Shown: positions 8,434-17,747 of the stretch, piece after piece | How positions within the stretch are numbered: the first letter of the stretch is position 1 | Layout of the letters: the number at the start of each line of letters is the position of its first letter | NCBI GenBank assembly: GCA_934271365.1 | Contig: CAKQRI010000008.1 | Coordinates: forward strand, 1 to 51,037 | From: an uncultured Spirochaetales bacterium | GTDB taxonomy: Bacteria > Spirochaetota > Spirochaetia > Sphaerochaetales > Sphaerochaetaceae | Direction: 5' to 3' | DNA length: 51,037 bases | Notes under the pieces: model-generated | The model's input: only the letters and a program-made list of their open reading frames with translations | Databases searched by the model: none | Told to the model about the DNA's origin: nothing | Made by a program: the position numbers and the translations under genes

Positions 8434-9494
8434 AAAAAATCATTTCTGTATTATTGGCAATATGCCTGGTTTTCACCGGATGTTCTAAGAACTCACAGAC
8501 ATCACAGTCATCCCAGCCATCATCCCCAGAGACAAAAAGCGAGGCAAAGAATGAGGTCGTTATCGGACTTGTTGCAGAAATATTCGGCACACAGAGCTTC
8601 AATGATGACATTCTCTCAGGAATAGAGAATCTGAATGCTAAATATGGCACAAGGTATATCACTCTTGAGGTTCCAGAAGTAAGTGACCTTGCAAATAGCT
8701 ATAGAACGCTGATCTCTCAGGGCGTGAACCTCATCGTAGTAGGATCTGCAATTTATGAAGATGCAATGATAGAGGTTGCTGAAGAATATCCAGATGTCAA
8801 GTTCCTATATCTAGCAGATGCACTTCCAGGATACAAGAACATTGCATCAACAGTATATGCTGAGCAGGAAGGAGCTTTCCTGATCGGAGCTCTTGCAGGC
8901 CTTCTTACAAAAACTGGAAATGTAGGATCCGTTGCTGCAATTAAAGGCGATACTGTACAGGAAAGATTCACATATGGATTCACAGCAGGTGCAAAATATG
9001 TAAATCCATCCATTACAGTACAGAATGGCTATACAAACAGCTATTCAGATATAAACAAGGGGGGCGAAATTGCATCTGTAATGTATAAGAAAGGTGCAGA
9101 TATAGTTTCTACATTTGCTGGTGCATGCAATCTTGGCGTATTCAATGCTGCAAATGATGCAGGAGATGGAAAGTACTGTTTTGGTGCAGCTAAAGGCCAG
9201 TTCGACAAAATGCCAAACAAGATCATCGCATCTCTTGTAAAGCCTGTAGATCAGACAGTAGAGACTGTAATTGGAGAGTACATAGAATCTGGAAATCTTG
9301 AGACAGATGATATCCTTTCATTAGGCCTTTCAAATAACGGTGTAATCGTTAAGTACACAAACATGAATGATGAGCTGCTGAAGCTAATCACACCAGAGAT
9401 TCAGGCGAAGCTTGATGAGATCAAAGCTGATATATTAAGCGGGAAGATTGTCCCTCCTCAGACAGAGCAGGAATACAAAGATTTCAGATTCTGA
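8430..9494 (+). CDS. BMP-family substrate-binding lipoprotein
   Basis: Periplasmic binding lipoprotein of the BMP/PnrA (TmpC, BmpA) family, whose characterised members bind purine or other nucleosides. Signal MKKIISVLLAICLVFTGC ends in a lipobox; a Ser/Gln/Glu-rich linker follows, then VVIGLVAEIFGTQSFNDDI, the usual opening of the fold. The ATPase and two permeases follow in the same operon, giving a complete importer. A nucleoside hydrolase further downstream fits a nucleoside ligand, though the sulfatase and isomerases in the operon leave a modified ligand open. Confidence 0.9.
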   Translation: MKKIISVLLAICLVFTGCSKNSQTSQSSQPSSPETKSEAKNEVVIGLVAEIFGTQSFNDDILSGIENLNAKYGTRYITLEVPEVSDLANSYRTLISQGVNLIVVGSAIYEDAMIEVAEEYPDVKFLYLADALPGYKNIASTVYAEQEGAFLIGALAGLLTKTGNVGSVAAIKGDTVQERFTYGFTAGAKYVNPSITVQNGYTNSYSDINKGGEIASVMYKKGADIVSTFAGACNLGVFNAANDAGDGKYCFGAAKGQFDKMPNKIIASLVKPVDQTVETVIGEYIESGNLETDDILSLGLSNNGVIVKYTNMNDELLKLITPEIQAKLDEIKADILSGKIVPPQTEQEYKDFRF

Positions 9495-9522
9495 TTATCA
9501 ATAAATATAAAGGTGGGGAGTA

Positions 9523-11055
9523 ATGGCTGCCAAGTATGCTATTGAACTTAAGGATATTACAAAGAGATTTCCAGGCATAACTGCCAATGACCATATCTCT
9601 TTCAAGGTTGAAAAGGGAGAAATCCATGCGCTTGCAGGAGAGAATGGAGCTGGAAAGTCAACCCTGATGAATATCCTATTCGGATTATTGCAACAAGATG
9701 AGGGTGATATAATAATCAATGGAAAGAAGGAACGCTTTCTAAGCCCTAGAGATTCAAATAAGGCAAAGATCGGCATGGTGCATCAGCACTTCATGCTCAT
9801 TCCGAAAATGAGCGTCTTCGAGAATGTAATAATCGGAGAAGAACCTGGTACATGGTATAGAGTTGACAGAGAGACAGCAAGAAAGAAGGTACAGCAGATT
9901 GCAGATAGCTATGACCTGAACCTTGATGTCACAAAAATAGTCGGAGACCTATCAATTCCAGAGCAGCAGAGAGTAGAAATCCTGAAAGTTCTTTACAGAG
10001 AAGCCGAAATACTGATCTTTGATGAACCTACAGCCGTTCTGACTCCTCACCTTATTGATGAATTCTGCGAGATTCTCTTATCACTGAAATCAAGAGGAAA
10101 GACCATCATATTCATAAGCCATAAACTTGCAGAGGTAATGAAGGTATCTGATCACGTCACTGTGATATGCAGGGGAAAAATAGTCGGAACAAAGAGAATA
10201 GATGAAGTCTCTATCGATGATATAGCTAGGATGATGGTAGGCCATAGCATCGACACAGGCAGAAAGCCAAGAAGCAATGAAAGTCCAGGGAAGGTCATTC
10301 TTGATGTAAAAAATCTTCACTATACAGATAAGAATGGCATAGAAAAGCTCAAAGGACTGGATTTATCAATAAGAGAAGGCGAAATACTTGGAATTGCAGG
10401 TGTTGATGGCAATGGTCAGGAAGAATTAGAGAAATGCATTCTCGGAATTCTTTCCTCAGATGATGGTGAAATCATAATAAATGGTGAGCCTATGAATAAT
10501 CTATCTGTAAGGGAAAGAAGAGAAAAAGGGCTTGCATATGTTGCAGAAGACAGGCAGAAGGAAAGCCTGGTGTTATCCTACTCTGTTGCAGATAACCTGA
10601 TCCTCGGACAGGAAAGGCATGAGGAATATTCAAAGAATGGATTCTGGCTCAGGCATAAGGAAATAGAAAAGCATGCAGAGGAAATGAAGGATAAATATGA
10701 CATAAGATTTGCTTCTGTAAATGCTGGTGCTGGTACATTATCTGGTGGAAACCAGCAGAAGATCGTAATTGCAAGAGAAGCAGAATCGAATCCATCTCTT
10801 TACGTTGCAATCCAGCCTACAAGAGGTCTCGATATAGGAGCAGGAGATGCTGTGCAGGAGACTCTCATGAAATTAAGGAATGGAAGAAAGGCTGTCCTGC
10901 TTGTTTCTATGGAACTTGATGAAATACTTGCAATCTGTGACAGAATCGCTGTCATTTCAGATGGAAGGATCATAGATATAGTAGATGCGGCTTCAACAGA
11001 TAAAGAATCGCTGGGATTCCTCATGCTAGGATCGGAGGCTAAAAATGAAAAATGA
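9523..11055 (+). CDS. ABC transporter ATPase, BMP-type nucleoside importer
   Basis: Cytoplasmic ATPase with two ABC modules in one chain of 510 residues, as in the NupO/YufO and RbsA groups. Module 1 has Walker A GENGAGKST, signature LSIPEQQRVEILK and Walker B LIFDEPTAVL. Module 2 has a degenerate Walker A (GVDGNGQEE), signature LSGGNQQK and a Walker B reading VAIQPTRGLD, which is normal for this family. GGGGAG precedes the start and the stop overlaps the first permease by 11 bases. Confidence 0.94.
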   Translation: MAAKYAIELKDITKRFPGITANDHISFKVEKGEIHALAGENGAGKSTLMNILFGLLQQDEGDIIINGKKERFLSPRDSNKAKIGMVHQHFMLIPKMSVFENVIIGEEPGTWYRVDRETARKKVQQIADSYDLNLDVTKIVGDLSIPEQQRVEILKVLYREAEILIFDEPTAVLTPHLIDEFCEILLSLKSRGKTIIFISHKLAEVMKVSDHVTVICRGKIVGTKRIDEVSIDDIARMMVGHSIDTGRKPRSNESPGKVILDVKNLHYTDKNGIEKLKGLDLSIREGEILGIAGVDGNGQEELEKCILGILSSDDGEIIINGEPMNNLSVRERREKGLAYVAEDRQKESLVLSYSVADNLILGQERHEEYSKNGFWLRHKEIEKHAEEMKDKYDIRFASVNAGAGTLSGGNQQKIVIAREAESNPSLYVAIQPTRGLDIGAGDAVQETLMKLRNGRKAVLLVSMELDEILAICDRIAVISDGRIIDIVDAASTDKESLGFLMLGSEAKNEK

Positions 11056-12097
11056 GAAAACTGCAGAGATATTGCAAAGCATAGCAATCTCATTTGTTTC
11101 TGTAGTGCTATCACTGCTAGTTGGAGCAATAATAATCATTGCTATGGGCTATAGTCCAATAGATGCATACAAAGCACTTATAAAAGGATCAATGGGATCG
11201 CTTACCGCAATGACGATAACACTGAAGACTTCGGTGCCTCTTATACTATCAGGACTTGCTGTAGCTGTTGCATTCAGAGGCTCGGCATTCAATATCGGAG
11301 TTGAGGGACAGCTGATGGTCGGGGCTCTTTGTTCTGCCATTGTAGGAATTTATGTTCCACTTCCTGCAGGATTGCATCTTGCAACTGCCCTTATTGCGGG
11401 AATAATTGGAGGAATGCTGTTTGCATTCATCCCTGCAATATTGAAATCAGCATGCAATGTGAGCGTTGTAATCAGCACAATCATGCTGAACTATGTTGCG
11501 CAGTTCACTGTGCAATACCTTGTGATGGGACCTCTTCATGGAAGGACATCAGCAGCTGCAACAGATAAGATATTATCCACAGCAATGATGCCTTCCCTTC
11601 TTCCATCCCCTTATCAGATAAATTTAGGCCTGATCATAATGATAGCTGCAATAATCGCTGTCTACATATTCCTAAATAAGACAACTTATGGCTATGAGAT
11701 GACGGCTGTCGGGATAAATCCTGTAGCTAGTGAATTCTGTGGCATAGATGTCAAAAGGAATATGTTTGTAGCGCTTCTGATCAGTGGATCCATTGCAGGA
11801 TTAGCAGGAGGAATCGAGGTTACAGGAACACTGAAGAGAATGGTCAATGGATTCTCTGCTGGCTATGGATTTTCGGGAATACCTATTGCATTGATGGCAA
11901 GAAACAATCCATTTGCAATCATCATAACAGGATTATTCTTTGCAATAATGCGTTCTGGATCTCTATTGATGCAGGCATCTGTCGGAGTCTCATCAGATCT
12001 TGTCGGAATCATTCAGGGCCTCGTAGTCATATTCATCTGTCTTGAAAACCTATTCAGATATTACCTGAATAACAGAAGGAAAGGAGACGCAAAATGA
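11045..12097 (+). CDS. ABC permease, NupP/YufP-like
   Basis: Inner-membrane permease of 350 residues with about eight to ten hydrophobic segments; the stretch FNIGVEGQLMVGAL is diagnostic of the BPD_transp_2 family permeases partnered with BMP-type binding proteins. Forms a heterodimer with the next gene product. Start has GGAGG upstream. Ends overlapping the following permease by four bases. Confidence 0.92.
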   Translation: MKNEKTAEILQSIAISFVSVVLSLLVGAIIIIAMGYSPIDAYKALIKGSMGSLTAMTITLKTSVPLILSGLAVAVAFRGSAFNIGVEGQLMVGALCSAIVGIYVPLPAGLHLATALIAGIIGGMLFAFIPAILKSACNVSVVISTIMLNYVAQFTVQYLVMGPLHGRTSAAATDKILSTAMMPSLLPSPYQINLGLIIMIAAIIAVYIFLNKTTYGYEMTAVGINPVASEFCGIDVKRNMFVALLISGSIAGLAGGIEVTGTLKRMVNGFSAGYGFSGIPIALMARNNPFAIIITGLFFAIMRSGSLLMQASVGVSSDLVGIIQGLVVIFICLENLFRYYLNNRRKGDAK

Positions 12098-13029
12098 TTG
12101 GATTTCTTTCATATATAATACCGACAACACTCAGAATGGGTACACCAATTGCCTTTACAGCACTCGGTGGCGTTGTGTCAGAGAGATCCGGCGTCAACAA
12201 CATAGGCCTAGAAGGCATTATGATTGCTGGAGCCTTCTTTGCTGTAGTCGGATCCTATCTAACAGGAAGCCCTTACTTCGGAATTCTACTAGCAATGCTC
12301 ATGGGCATAATGATAAGCGCTATTCACTGCATTCTTACAATAACAATCGGAGCCAAACAGGCTGTATCCTCGATGGCTCTCGTCCTACTTGCAGAAGGCA
12401 TGTGCGGTGTAGGTGTCCAGGCTATCTTCAAACAGGGTGGAAGCACATCGCAGGTCAATAATCTGCCTAGGTCAATGTTTTTTGCAAAAGTACCGCTTAT
12501 CGGAGGATTTCTCTCTTCCCTATCCCCTTTTGTATATTTCGGAATCATTGCATTGATTCTTGTCTCCCTTTTATTCAGATATACAAAATTCGGCTTTCAT
12601 ATCACAGTAGTGGGTGAAAATCCGACAATGGCAGAAACTGCAGGGCTCAATGTACACAGAATAAGATATATTTCAGTATTACTTTCTGGGCTTCTAGGTG
12701 GACTTGGAGGTGCAATGCTTTCAATCGGCCAGATGAATCTATTCCAGGAAGGAATGGTTGCAGGAAGAGGTTATCTTGCCCTCGGTGCTGTTACTATGGG
12801 CAGATGGAATCCGATAGGAGCATACTGTGCAGCAATGCTATTCGGCTTCTTTGATGCACTCCAGCTATATCTGCAGACAATACCTTCAAATCCAATACCA
12901 AGCGACATAATTCAGATGATTCCATATGTTGCTATTCTGATAATCCTGGCAATAACATCCAGAAGAATCAGGTTTTTCGGAATCACGTCTGCAGGCGAGC
13001 CATTCACAAAATTCACTTCAAAAAGATAA
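12094..13029 (+). CDS. ABC permease, NupQ/YufQ-like
   Basis: Second inner-membrane permease of the importer, 311 residues. It carries NNIGLEGIMIAGAF, the equivalent of the conserved loop in its partner, and GLGGAMLSIGQMNLFQEGM, typical of the YufQ group. AAAGGAG precedes the start. It completes the set of binding protein, double ATPase and two permeases. Confidence 0.92.
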   Translation: MIGFLSYIIPTTLRMGTPIAFTALGGVVSERSGVNNIGLEGIMIAGAFFAVVGSYLTGSPYFGILLAMLMGIMISAIHCILTITIGAKQAVSSMALVLLAEGMCGVGVQAIFKQGGSTSQVNNLPRSMFFAKVPLIGGFLSSLSPFVYFGIIALILVSLLFRYTKFGFHITVVGENPTMAETAGLNVHRIRYISVLLSGLLGGLGGAMLSIGQMNLFQEGMVAGRGYLALGAVTMGRWNPIGAYCAAMLFGFFDALQLYLQTIPSNPIPSDIIQMIPYVAILIILAITSRRIRFFGITSAGEPFTKFTSKR

Positions 13030-13044
13030 CAGGAGAAATAATTT

Positions 13045-14049
13045 ATGCCAATCAGAGTAATTATAGACTGTGATACCGGAATCGATGATGCACTTGCACT
13101 TACACTTGCACTCTCAAGTGATAAGCTCGACATCCTTGGAATCACAACAGTCACAGGAAATGTTGACTGTGAGAATACTACAAGGAATACATGCAATGTC
13201 TGCCATTTCCTTGATAGAGATGACATAAGAGTTGCAAAAGGGGCTTCTAAGCCATTCGAAAGAGAGCCATTCAGAGCTAGCGGTGTACATGGTGTTACAG
13301 GACTCCGAGGATGGAGCTTCGCCAAAGATTATAAAGATAATCTAGTGAATGAAGATGCTATTGAATTCATGAATAAGACAATCTCTAAATCAGATGGCAA
13401 GGTCACTATAATTGCAATCGGACCGCTCACAAACATCGCACTCCTTTTCAGGAAATATCCAGAAATCAGGCTGAATATCGAGCGTATAGTTTTCATGGGA
13501 ACATCCTATCACTGTGGGAATCCTACTTCACTTGCAACATTCAATGTTCTGGCAGACCCTGAGGCATTCCGCGAAGTGATATTCTCTGGTGTTGAATTCA
13601 TCTCATGTCCTCTTGATGTGACAAAGACAGCAGTCTTCAGAGATGAAGATATTGAAAAGCTGAGGCAAATAGACAATAAAGCCGCTGAATTCTGTGTATC
13701 AATAATGTCAAATTATGGAATTGCATTCATAGGAAAAGAAGAAAAAATAAGCAGCCAGAATGAAGAGGTGATTACTCCTGAGAGAATTGCAAATTCCAAG
13801 GCTGAAGGAGTAACGATGCATGATCCTGCAACGGTTGCTTATGTTATTGCTCCAGAGCTCTTTTCTACAAACAAGTATTACTGTGATGTTGAATGCAGAG
13901 GCGAGCTTACAACAGGATTCACATTAATCGATAAGAATAACTATTACAGAAAAAGTGAAGCAGAACGCAACCTGACATTAATTGAAAGCATAGATAGAGA
14001 AAAATTTGTCAGTCTATTCATAGAAGCTGTAAAAAGGTACTCAGAATGA
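13045..14049 (+). CDS. Nucleoside hydrolase (IUNH family)
   Basis: Cytoplasmic N-ribohydrolase, 334 residues, that would split a nucleoside into base and ribose. The calcium-binding cluster DCDTGIDDALAL is at residues 8-19 (Asp10, Asp14, Asp15), the conserved IIAIGPLTNIA lies near residue 130, and the second calcium-site motif MHDPATVAYV near residue 260. AGGAGA precedes the start. It sits directly after the importer genes and overlaps the sulfatase gene by four bases, so the imported compound is likely handled by both. Base specificity cannot be read from the sequence. Confidence 0.92.
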   Translation: MPIRVIIDCDTGIDDALALTLALSSDKLDILGITTVTGNVDCENTTRNTCNVCHFLDRDDIRVAKGASKPFEREPFRASGVHGVTGLRGWSFAKDYKDNLVNEDAIEFMNKTISKSDGKVTIIAIGPLTNIALLFRKYPEIRLNIERIVFMGTSYHCGNPTSLATFNVLADPEAFREVIFSGVEFISCPLDVTKTAVFRDEDIEKLRQIDNKAAEFCVSIMSNYGIAFIGKEEKISSQNEEVITPERIANSKAEGVTMHDPATVAYVIAPELFSTNKYYCDVECRGELTTGFTLIDKNNYYRKSEAERNLTLIESIDREKFVSLFIEAVKRYSE

Positions 14050-15569
14050 ATAGAAAGCCAAATATAATCTACATTCTTCAGGATCATCAGGCCTTTTATG
14101 GACATGGAATGTATGAAGGCGGCGTAAAGCCGAAGAGACCCTGCTTTGAAGCTTTCGCAAAAGAGGGAATCGAATTTGAAAATGCACGCTGTGTTTCTCC
14201 TATGTGCGGTCCTGCAAGGCGTTCGATGCTTACAGCTCTTTATCCACATAGCCATGGACAGATTCATAATGAGAATGACCCGCCATATAATGATGAAGTC
14301 ATACTTGACTCTCTTGCAGATAGCGGATATGACAGCTATTACTATGGCAAGTGGCATGCGGGTCCAGGCGCTGCATCTGACCATAAAACAAAGGGCTATT
14401 CATATACAAGCTATGGAAATCCATATCTTACAGAAGAATACAGAAACTATCTGCAAAGGAAGGGCCTTCCACCAGCAGAGCATTATATAGAGCATGCATT
14501 CATGGCAGATCAATACTATGCTAAGAACTATTTTCCGAAGCTGAAGGAAGGATCACTTTATAAATGCGAAACAGACTGGTGTGGTGAACATGCAACAGGA
14601 ATCACAGTTACGCCCAAAGAGACACACGAAGCATTCTTCCTTGCAAGCCTTGCATGCGATAAGCTAGAAGAGCTTGCAGCTGAAAGCTCTGATAAGCCAT
14701 TTTCAATGCAGATTCATTTCTGGGGTCCGCATCAGCCATTCTTCCCAACAAGAGAATTTGCTGATTTATATAATCCTGAGGATATCGGTGAATATCCTTC
14801 ATTCAGAGATAATCTTGAAAAGCAGCCCTATGTCTTCAAGATGGAAGCAAGCCATCCCATGACAGAAAACGGCAGGACGATAAAGATTCCATCTGTTTTT
14901 CCTTGGTCTGAATGGCAGAAGATCCTTGCACGCTGCTATGGACATATAACAATGATAGACAGCGCAGGTGGCATGATTGTTGATAAGCTCAAAGAGCTTG
15001 GACTTGATGAGAACACACTGATCATATGGACAACTGATCACGGAGATGCCATCGCTTCTCATGGCGGTCACTTCGATAAGGATTCACATATGAGTGAAGA
15101 AGTGATGAGAGTTCCTCTTGCTATAAACTGGAAGGGCATTATCCCTCCTGAGACTAAGGATAATCATCTTGTTTTCACATTGGACATCCCAGCAACGATG
15201 ATGGATGCAGCTGGTCTGAAGTTCAGAAAAGGATGCGAAGGACGCAGCCTTATGGATCTTGTAAAAGACAGAGATGACTGGAGAGACAGTCTTATGTGTG
15301 AAAGCTACGGCCATGGCTATGGAGTAACGATAATAAGCAGAATGATTATCAAAGGCGATTACAAGTATGTAATAACCGAGAATGATTTAGAACAGCTATA
15401 TAACCTGAAGAAAGACCCTTTTGAACTTGATAATCTTGCAGTCACCCCAGAATTCCATGGTAAGATCATTGAGCTTCGGGAAGAACTCAGAAAAAGGCAA
15501 AAGGAAAACAATGACCCTATTGAGCTTGACTATCTGATAAGTACGGTAAAGAAATGGAAAGCAAAATAA
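14046..15569 (+). CDS. Cytoplasmic Cys-type sulfatase
   Basis: Alkaline-phosphatase-superfamily hydrolase of 507 residues. VSPMCGPARRSML contains the CxPxR sulfatase signature; Cys54 would be converted to formylglycine, in an anaerobe by a radical SAM anSME enzyme (none in this window). Asp13 in ILQDHQ and the TTDHGDAIASHGGH motif near residue 335 are metal-site residues. There is no signal peptide, so it should act in the cytoplasm on an imported sulfate ester. Phosphonate or phosphodiester hydrolysis by related family members is an alternative. It is tightly packed between the nucleoside hydrolase and epimerase genes. Confidence 0.87.
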   Translation: MNRKPNIIYILQDHQAFYGHGMYEGGVKPKRPCFEAFAKEGIEFENARCVSPMCGPARRSMLTALYPHSHGQIHNENDPPYNDEVILDSLADSGYDSYYYGKWHAGPGAASDHKTKGYSYTSYGNPYLTEEYRNYLQRKGLPPAEHYIEHAFMADQYYAKNYFPKLKEGSLYKCETDWCGEHATGITVTPKETHEAFFLASLACDKLEELAAESSDKPFSMQIHFWGPHQPFFPTREFADLYNPEDIGEYPSFRDNLEKQPYVFKMEASHPMTENGRTIKIPSVFPWSEWQKILARCYGHITMIDSAGGMIVDKLKELGLDENTLIIWTTDHGDAIASHGGHFDKDSHMSEEVMRVPLAINWKGIIPPETKDNHLVFTLDIPATMMDAAGLKFRKGCEGRSLMDLVKDRDDWRDSLMCESYGHGYGVTIISRMIIKGDYKYVITENDLEQLYNLKKDPFELDNLAVTPEFHGKIIELREELRKRQKENNDPIELDYLISTVKKWKAK

Positions 15570-16219
15570 AGATACTGCCTACCCTAGCCTGTGCTGACTA
15601 TCTTAATCTAGCATCACAGATAAGAATCCTCGACTCATATCATGTCGATAGCTACCATATAGATATAATGGATGGGAATTTTGTTCCAAACTATTGTCTT
15701 AACTGGGATTATGTAACGCAGCTCAGAGCTTTTACCGATACAGAAATAGATGTCCACCTGATGGTTGAAAATGTTGAAAGAGATATAAAAAGAGGAATTA
15801 GAACAGGTATCAATTCTCTGGCTTTTCATATTGAGTCAGATGTGGATGCAAAAGCTATGCTCAGTATAATCAGAGAATCTCAAGTGAAAGCAGGCCTTGC
15901 AATAAGCCCTGAGACTCCACTTGAAAAACTCAATCCATATCTGGATACTCTTGATTATGTTATAATCATGGGTGTAAAACCAGGTTTTTCTGGACAACAG
16001 TTCAAGATACAGACATATGAAAGAATATTTGATCTTAAATGCATAAGAGATAAACAGAATCTAGGTTTTGAAATATGGGTTGATGGGGGCATCGACTTTG
16101 TGAATGGCAGGGAATGCAGATTGCAGGGAGCCGATGGCCTAGTTGCGGGGGCGCTCTGCATTTTCAAAAAGGAAAAGAGTCTAGAAGTCCTTACAGAAAA
16201 ATTCTTATCAGCCTTATAA
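15554..16219 (+). CDS. Pentulose/hexulose-phosphate 3-epimerase (Rpe/AlsE-like)
   Basis: TIM-barrel epimerase of 221 residues. SYHIDIMDGNFVPN carries the catalytic Asp and metal ligands, DVHLMV the next metal His, and IMGVKPGFSGQQF the phosphate-binding loop. Relatives interconvert ribulose 5-phosphate and xylulose 5-phosphate (Rpe) or allulose 6-phosphate and fructose 6-phosphate (AlsE). The gene overlaps the sulfatase by 16 bases. With the RpiB-like enzyme encoded two genes later it would route a released pentose or hexose phosphate into central metabolism. No sugar kinase is present in the operon. Confidence 0.87.
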   Translation: MESKIKILPTLACADYLNLASQIRILDSYHVDSYHIDIMDGNFVPNYCLNWDYVTQLRAFTDTEIDVHLMVENVERDIKRGIRTGINSLAFHIESDVDAKAMLSIIRESQVKAGLAISPETPLEKLNPYLDTLDYVIIMGVKPGFSGQQFKIQTYERIFDLKCIRDKQNLGFEIWVDGGIDFVNGRECRLQGADGLVAGALCIFKKEKSLEVLTEKFLSAL

Positions 16220-16231
16220 CAGGTAGGCTAT

Positions 16232-17248
16232 ATGGTTACAATTAAGGATATTGCAGAGAAAGCCAGTGTTACTACAGCGACAGTCAGTCTGGCACTTAAC
16301 AACAAGGGTAATATATCTACAAAGACCAGAAAAAGAGTTCTGAAGATTGCAGATGAGATGAATTATTATCCAAGCAATGCTGCAAAGATGCTTAAGACAA
16401 ACAGAAGCAAGACATTAGGCATTATTGTTGGTTCTCTTGCAAATGAGTTCTTCATCGAGATGATCCATGGTGTCGAATCTTACATCGCAAAGCTTGGTTA
16501 CAGCCTCTTAATCTGTGATGCGGACATGAATAAGGACAAAATCCTAGAGCTTACCCATACGCTTATCGCAAAAGGAGTTGATGGAATCATATTCACATTC
16601 GGCTTCTATATCGACAGCTATGTAGTTGAAGAACTTGAAAAGCTTGCAGAAGATGGCATAAAGATGCTTTCTTTCACAACAGCAATACAGACACCATCCA
16701 TTCCGTTGATTTCATATGATCAAGACCGGGAGATAGAGGCAATAATGAAGCGTCTAAGCCGTCTTGGACATAGAGATATTGGGATAATCGCTGGAGAAGA
16801 AGGATCGTGGATAAATGATTTCAGGTTCAAGAATACAGGATGGTGCCTTTCTCCAGGCAGAATATTTGACAGCATTGCAATTGCCAATTCTCCTATATCA
16901 GCTGATGAAAGCAAAGCGGCAACACTGAAGATGCTCAAAGATAATCCAGAAATCACCGCTATATTTGCTGTTACGGATATACACGCTGCAGGAGTAATGC
17001 AGGCAGCTGGGGAAATGGGGCTGAAGATTCCAGAAGAGATTTCAGTAGTCGGCTGCGATGGAATATCTTTTGTAAGCTTCATGACTCCAAAGCTTACAAG
17101 CATAGGAGTTCCAAGAAAGGAAATGGGACAGCTTGGAGCTGAGTTTCTGATCAATTGGATTGAAAATAATACTACGATAACTGATGAGCTGACACTTCCC
17201 TGCAGGATAATAGAGGGAAACAGCGTAGCAGAAGCAAGAAAGAGGTAG
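16232..17248 (+). CDS. LacI-family transcription regulator
   Basis: DNA-binding repressor of 338 residues. The N-terminus VTIKDIAEKASVTTATVSLA is the LacI helix-turn-helix, followed by the hinge helix region ending NYYPSNAAKML and a periplasmic-binding-protein-like ligand domain. Located inside the operon it most likely controls, 12 bases after the epimerase gene, with the two palindromes upstream of 7216 as the obvious targets. The effector is probably a sugar or sugar phosphate from the pathway. Confidence 0.93.
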   Translation: MVTIKDIAEKASVTTATVSLALNNKGNISTKTRKRVLKIADEMNYYPSNAAKMLKTNRSKTLGIIVGSLANEFFIEMIHGVESYIAKLGYSLLICDADMNKDKILELTHTLIAKGVDGIIFTFGFYIDSYVVEELEKLAEDGIKMLSFTTAIQTPSIPLISYDQDREIEAIMKRLSRLGHRDIGIIAGEEGSWINDFRFKNTGWCLSPGRIFDSIAIANSPISADESKAATLKMLKDNPEITAIFAVTDIHAAGVMQAAGEMGLKIPEEISVVGCDGISFVSFMTPKLTSIGVPRKEMGQLGAEFLINWIENNTTITDELTLPCRIIEGNSVAEARKR

Positions 17249-17251
17249 ATT

Positions 17252-17689
17252 ATGAATCTTATAATAGGATGCGACCATGGAGGATTCCTCCTGAAACAGG
17301 AATTAATCAGAAGGCTTGAGAAAGAAGGCCATAAGGTAGAAGATGCAGGCTGCTATAGTGAGGATATGGTTGATTACCCAGATATTGCAGTAAATGTCTG
17401 CAACAGGCTTCTTGAAGAGGAATATGATAGAGGAATACTTATATGCGGAACAGGCATCGGAGTCTCAATTGCCGCAAATAAAGTAAAGGGGATAAGAGCG
17501 GCACTCTGTTCTGACTGTTTTTCTGCAAGAATGTCAATGGAACATAATAATGCCAATGTAATCACTCTTGGAGCAAGGACGCTCGGCATAGAGCTCGCAT
17601 GGGAAATTCTGAAAACATATCTTTCATCTGAATTCATTTTCGGAATCCATGAAAAAAGAGTTGAGAAGATAAATATGATTCTGAAGTAG
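17252..17689 (+). CDS. RpiB/LacAB-family sugar-phosphate isomerase
   Basis: Cytoplasmic isomerase of 145 residues. IIGCDHGGFLLKQELI is the N-terminal phosphate/ring-opening motif and ILICGTGIGVSIAANK holds the catalytic Cys of true RpiB enzymes; MEHNNANVITLGART follows as expected. Ribose 5-phosphate isomerisation fits the nucleoside hydrolase in the same operon; allose 6-phosphate or galactose 6-phosphate are alternatives. Last gene of the operon, three bases after the LacI gene, and followed at once by a terminator. Confidence 0.9.
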   Translation: MNLIIGCDHGGFLLKQELIRRLEKEGHKVEDAGCYSEDMVDYPDIAVNVCNRLLEEEYDRGILICGTGIGVSIAANKVKGIRAALCSDCFSARMSMEHNNANVITLGARTLGIELAWEILKTYLSSEFIFGIHEKRVEKINMILK

Positions 17690-17690
17690 C

Positions 17691-17731
17691 AAATGAAGAG
17701 GAGCAACAAACCAGGCAGCTCCTCCTCATTT
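17691..17731. terminator. Terminator hairpin between convergent genes
   Basis: AAATGAAGAGGAGC (17691-17704) pairs with GCTCCTCCTCATTT (17718-17731) at 13 of 14 positions around a 13-base loop. The following T tract is short. It lies between the convergent rpiB-like and mrp genes and probably ends both transcripts. Confidence 0.65.
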
Positions 17732-17747
17732 CCTTAATAATTGGAAT

